From: Muricauda sp. SCSIO 65647
GTDB taxonomy: Bacteria > Bacteroidota > Bacteroidia > Flavobacteriales > Flavobacteriaceae
DNA length: 64,000 nt
NCBI RefSeq assembly: GCF_021534965.1
Contig: NZ_CP091037.1
Coordinates: 2,487,501-2,551,500, forward strand
Reading direction: 5' to 3'
In this document: positions 62,034 through 64,000 of the stretch, piece after piece
How the letters are laid out: every line of letters begins with the position of its first letter
Position numbering within the stretch: the first letter of the stretch is position 1
Notes under the pieces: generated by a model
Told to the model about the DNA's origin: nothing
Seen by the model: the letters and a program-made list of their open reading frames with translations, nothing else
Databases searched by the model: none
Position numbers and translations under genes: made by a program

Positions 62034-63092
62034 ATGAACCTTACAGAAAAAAGAAGAAATCTCCTTTTTTGGATGTTACAGCTTTTGGGTTGGGGGTTTA
62101 TCAATTCCGTTTCTTTTCTTTTTTTTAAAAAATTTAGTCCTGAGTTTGTAACCTATTCAGTGGTTACTGGTATTTTCATCGGTATTCTTTCAACTTCATT
62201 GTTGCGATGGTATTTGAAAAAGAGTGTCTTATTTGACGATCTTACATTTAAGGAGCTGACAAAAATCGTTGTTGCCTTTATACTGACCTCTTCTTTTTTT
62301 GCCACTCTTAATTTTCTCTCTGGCTATATGTACAAAAAGTTTGGTCCAGAACTATCTGAAATTGAAAAAAATATTCTTGAAACATACGACAACTTCTGGC
62401 TTTTGGTTGTCAATTCGTTTTTTTTGATAGGTGTTTGGATGGCTTGCTATCTGGTCATCAAATTGCTGCTCAAAATGAATATGAACAGAATTGAACGGTT
62501 AGAGCTCAGTTCTAATTTGAAACAAGCACAGTTGAATACCTTGAAAGGGCAGATAAACCCGCATTTTATGTTCAATAGCCTCAACAATATTCGTGGATTG
62601 ATGCTGGAGGATGTTCAAAGATCGCGTGATATGTTGACCAAACTTTCAGAGATGCTGCGCTACTCACTTACCAAAAACGATGTGAACGCCATTGCTGTTG
62701 AAGAAGAACTTGAAATGGTCGATAACTATATAGCCCTTTCCAAAATTCAGTTTGAAGATCGATTGGTGTTCGTTAAGGAAGTCGATAAAGAGACATTGCC
62801 CATACAGATTCCGCCGATGATTATTCAACTCTTGGTTGAGAATGCAACAAAACACGGTATTTCAAACTTAAAGGAAGGCGGAAAAATCATACTTGCCATC
62901 AAAAGGTCAAACAATCAATTGCATATCAGGGTTTCGAATACCGGCAAATTGAAAATGGCAAAAGATTCTACCCAGGTAGGACTCGAAAACATCAAACAAC
63001 GATTGAAATTGCTTTATGGTGAAACCGCCATTTTTACGCTGACCGAAGAAAATGGAGAAGTATTGGCCGATATCAAAATTCCCTTGACATGA
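62034..63092 (+). CDS. LytS/YpdA-type sensor histidine kinase
   Basis: A 352-residue membrane kinase. Four hydrophobic segments lie in residues 10-150. The His-kinase box is GQINPHFMFNSLNNIRGLM with the phospho-accepting His near residue 184, and the N-box is LLVENATKHGISN. The C-terminal ATPase ends with GLENIKQRLKLLYG. It overlaps the response-regulator gene (ATGA), so the pair is a two-component system. The signal is unknown. Confidence 0.93.
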   Translation: MNLTEKRRNLLFWMLQLLGWGFINSVSFLFFKKFSPEFVTYSVVTGIFIGILSTSLLRWYLKKSVLFDDLTFKELTKIVVAFILTSSFFATLNFLSGYMYKKFGPELSEIEKNILETYDNFWLLVVNSFFLIGVWMACYLVIKLLLKMNMNRIERLELSSNLKQAQLNTLKGQINPHFMFNSLNNIRGLMLEDVQRSRDMLTKLSEMLRYSLTKNDVNAIAVEEELEMVDNYIALSKIQFEDRLVFVKEVDKETLPIQIPPMIIQLLVENATKHGISNLKEGGKIILAIKRSNNQLHIRVSNTGKLKMAKDSTQVGLENIKQRLKLLYGETAIFTLTEENGEVLADIKIPLT

Positions 63093-63814
63093 AGATCAGC
63101 GCCGTTATTGTCGAAGATTCGCGCCTGGCCCGTAACGAGCTTAAGGAGCTGATCAAAGAACACAAAGAGATAGAACTCAAAGGTGAGGCCGAAAATGTTG
63201 ATTTGGGCTTTGAACTCATACAAAAAGAGTTGCCCGATCTATTGTTTTTAGACATTAACATGCCCGAAAAAGATGGTTTTGAACTGTTAGAAATGCTCGA
63301 TGAAGTGCCCATCACCATTTTTACGACCGCTTTTGATGAGTATGCCATCAAATCTTTTGAGTACAATGCGTTGGATTATCTGTTGAAACCCATCAATCCA
63401 AAACGTTTTGCACAGGCCATAGACAAAGCCAGGGCAAAGTTGGAAGGCAAGCAAGAAAGCAAAGCGGACACGCGCAAGCTCAACGAGTCGAGCCAAATCT
63501 TCATCAAGGACGGAGAAAAATGTTGGTTGGTCAAAATCGGTGATATTTCCCATTTTGAGATCGTGGGCAATTATACCCGGGTCTATTTTGAAGATGAAAG
63601 GCCAATGCTCTACAAATCGTTGAACCAAATTGAGGAAAAGTTACCAGAACAAGCATTTTTCAGGGCAAATAGACAACAAATGGTAAATACCAATTTTATA
63701 GAACAAGTGGTACCCTGGTTTAACGGTAAACTGAAACTAACCATGAAGAACGGCGATGAGATAGAGGTTTCACGCCGTCAATCATATCTGTTCAAAGACC
63801 GGATGAGCCTATAA
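63089..63814 (+). CDS. LytTR-family response regulator
   Basis: A 241-residue regulator. The receiver domain (residues 1-120) has the acceptor Asp in LLFLDINMPEKDGFELL, and TTAFDEYAIKSFEYNALDYL is the typical alpha4-alpha5 region with Lys in LLKPI. The LytTR DNA-binding domain (residues 140-241) includes HFEIVGNYTRVYFED and FFRANRQQMVNTNFI. It overlaps the kinase gene by 4 bases. A hairpin after its stop may end the transcript. The target genes are unknown. Confidence 0.94.
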   Translation: MKISAVIVEDSRLARNELKELIKEHKEIELKGEAENVDLGFELIQKELPDLLFLDINMPEKDGFELLEMLDEVPITIFTTAFDEYAIKSFEYNALDYLLKPINPKRFAQAIDKARAKLEGKQESKADTRKLNESSQIFIKDGEKCWLVKIGDISHFEIVGNYTRVYFEDERPMLYKSLNQIEEKLPEQAFFRANRQQMVNTNFIEQVVPWFNGKLKLTMKNGDEIEVSRRQSYLFKDRMSL

Positions 63815-63819
63815 AAAAA

Positions 63820-63834
63820 CCCGCTAGTAGCGGG
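63820..63834. terminator. Hairpin after the LytTR gene
   Basis: CCCGCT and AGCGGG pair closely, preceded by a run of A and followed by TCTTCG. It could end transcription in either direction between the two convergent genes; on the minus strand the run of A becomes a U-run. Confidence 0.6.
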
Positions 63835-63861
63835 TCTTCGATCGTTTTCAAAAAAGAAGTG

Positions 63862-63999
63862 CTATCCCGCAAGTAGATCCTTATACTTGGCCTTGTAGCC
63901 AAAAAGAACAAGAACGTTCAAAACAATAAGAATTAGAGAACCTGGAATCGTAGCCGGCTCCAACGTCGCATGGAACAATACAGCATTTACTGAGACACT
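63862..63999 (-). CDS. C-terminal end of a membrane protein (partial)
   Basis: On the minus strand an open frame runs from the window edge to a TAG at 63862-63864. Its last residues include a hydrophobic helix (PGSLILIVLNVLVLFG) and a charged tail (YKAKYKDLLAG). It is the end of a membrane protein that I cannot name. The hairpin at 63820 has a U-run in this direction and would be its terminator. Confidence 0.5.
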   Translation of the reverse strand, partial: SVSVNAVLFHATLEPATIPGSLILIVLNVLVLFGYKAKYKDLLAG

Positions 64000-64000
64000 C

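Overview
The window looks like chromosomal DNA from a marine-type member of the Flavobacteriaceae (Bacteroidota). This is inferred from a SusC/SusD pair, the gliding and type IX secretion genes gldJ and porV, many lipoproteins with short signal peptides, promoters of the TAnnTTTG type, weak Shine-Dalgarno sequences and a fused hpt-adk gene. I cannot name the genus from sequence alone.

Layout. 1-10.9 kb is housekeeping: glutamate synthase (gltB and the first part of gltD), an acyl-CoA dehydrogenase, an NhaD-type antiporter, and an ExbB/ExbD/TonB-like energy-transduction operon coupled to folC. At 10.9-11.1 kb there is a broken tRNA-Val copy carrying an 18-bp palindrome in its D-loop, followed at once by an intact tRNA-Val(UAC). 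11.4-16.8 kb is an AT-rich accessory block that I read as an integron-like gene-cassette array: five imperfect palindromes with attC-type ends (about 60 to 151 bp) separate five single-gene cassettes, and a decayed tyrosine recombinase lies at the right end. 16.8-23.8 kb carries a short AraC-type protein and a SusC-SusD-lipoprotein uptake operon. 23.9-30 kb carries a QueD/PTPS-like enzyme, tRNA-Val(GAC), a DCC-family protein, murF, gldJ, porV and cdd. porU, which often sits next to porV, is not between gldJ and porV here.

30-42 kb holds pyruvate dehydrogenase E1-alpha and a two-lipoyl E2, an M28 peptidase, an SDR enzyme, a TPR protein, a beta-propeller protein, a SprT-like protein, manC, a DUF389 membrane protein and the Mla-type ABC transporter pair. 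42-51 kb holds a PafA-like phosphatase, a GT2/methyltransferase/KAS III operon, gcvP, a UbiA-like membrane protein and an ECF sigma factor with a small downstream partner. 51-54 kb is an AraC regulator with a degenerate ATPase-like domain followed by tandem NTF2-like proteins. 54-64 kb holds an M3 oligopeptidase, a 12-copy 7-bp tandem repeat, purE/purK, the hpt-adk fusion, obgE, a DUF4136 lipoprotein, a LytS/LytTR two-component pair and the end of a membrane protein.

The most interesting part is the 11.4-16.8 kb array. In four of five segments the sequence just inside one boundary is the reverse complement of the sequence just inside the other over 8-10 bases, and in the fifth with small changes. 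That is expected if each segment once circularised through a folded attC-like site. The recombinase fragment does not show the insertion I associate with canonical IntI. No rRNA, CRISPR array, insertion sequence or prophage was recognised.
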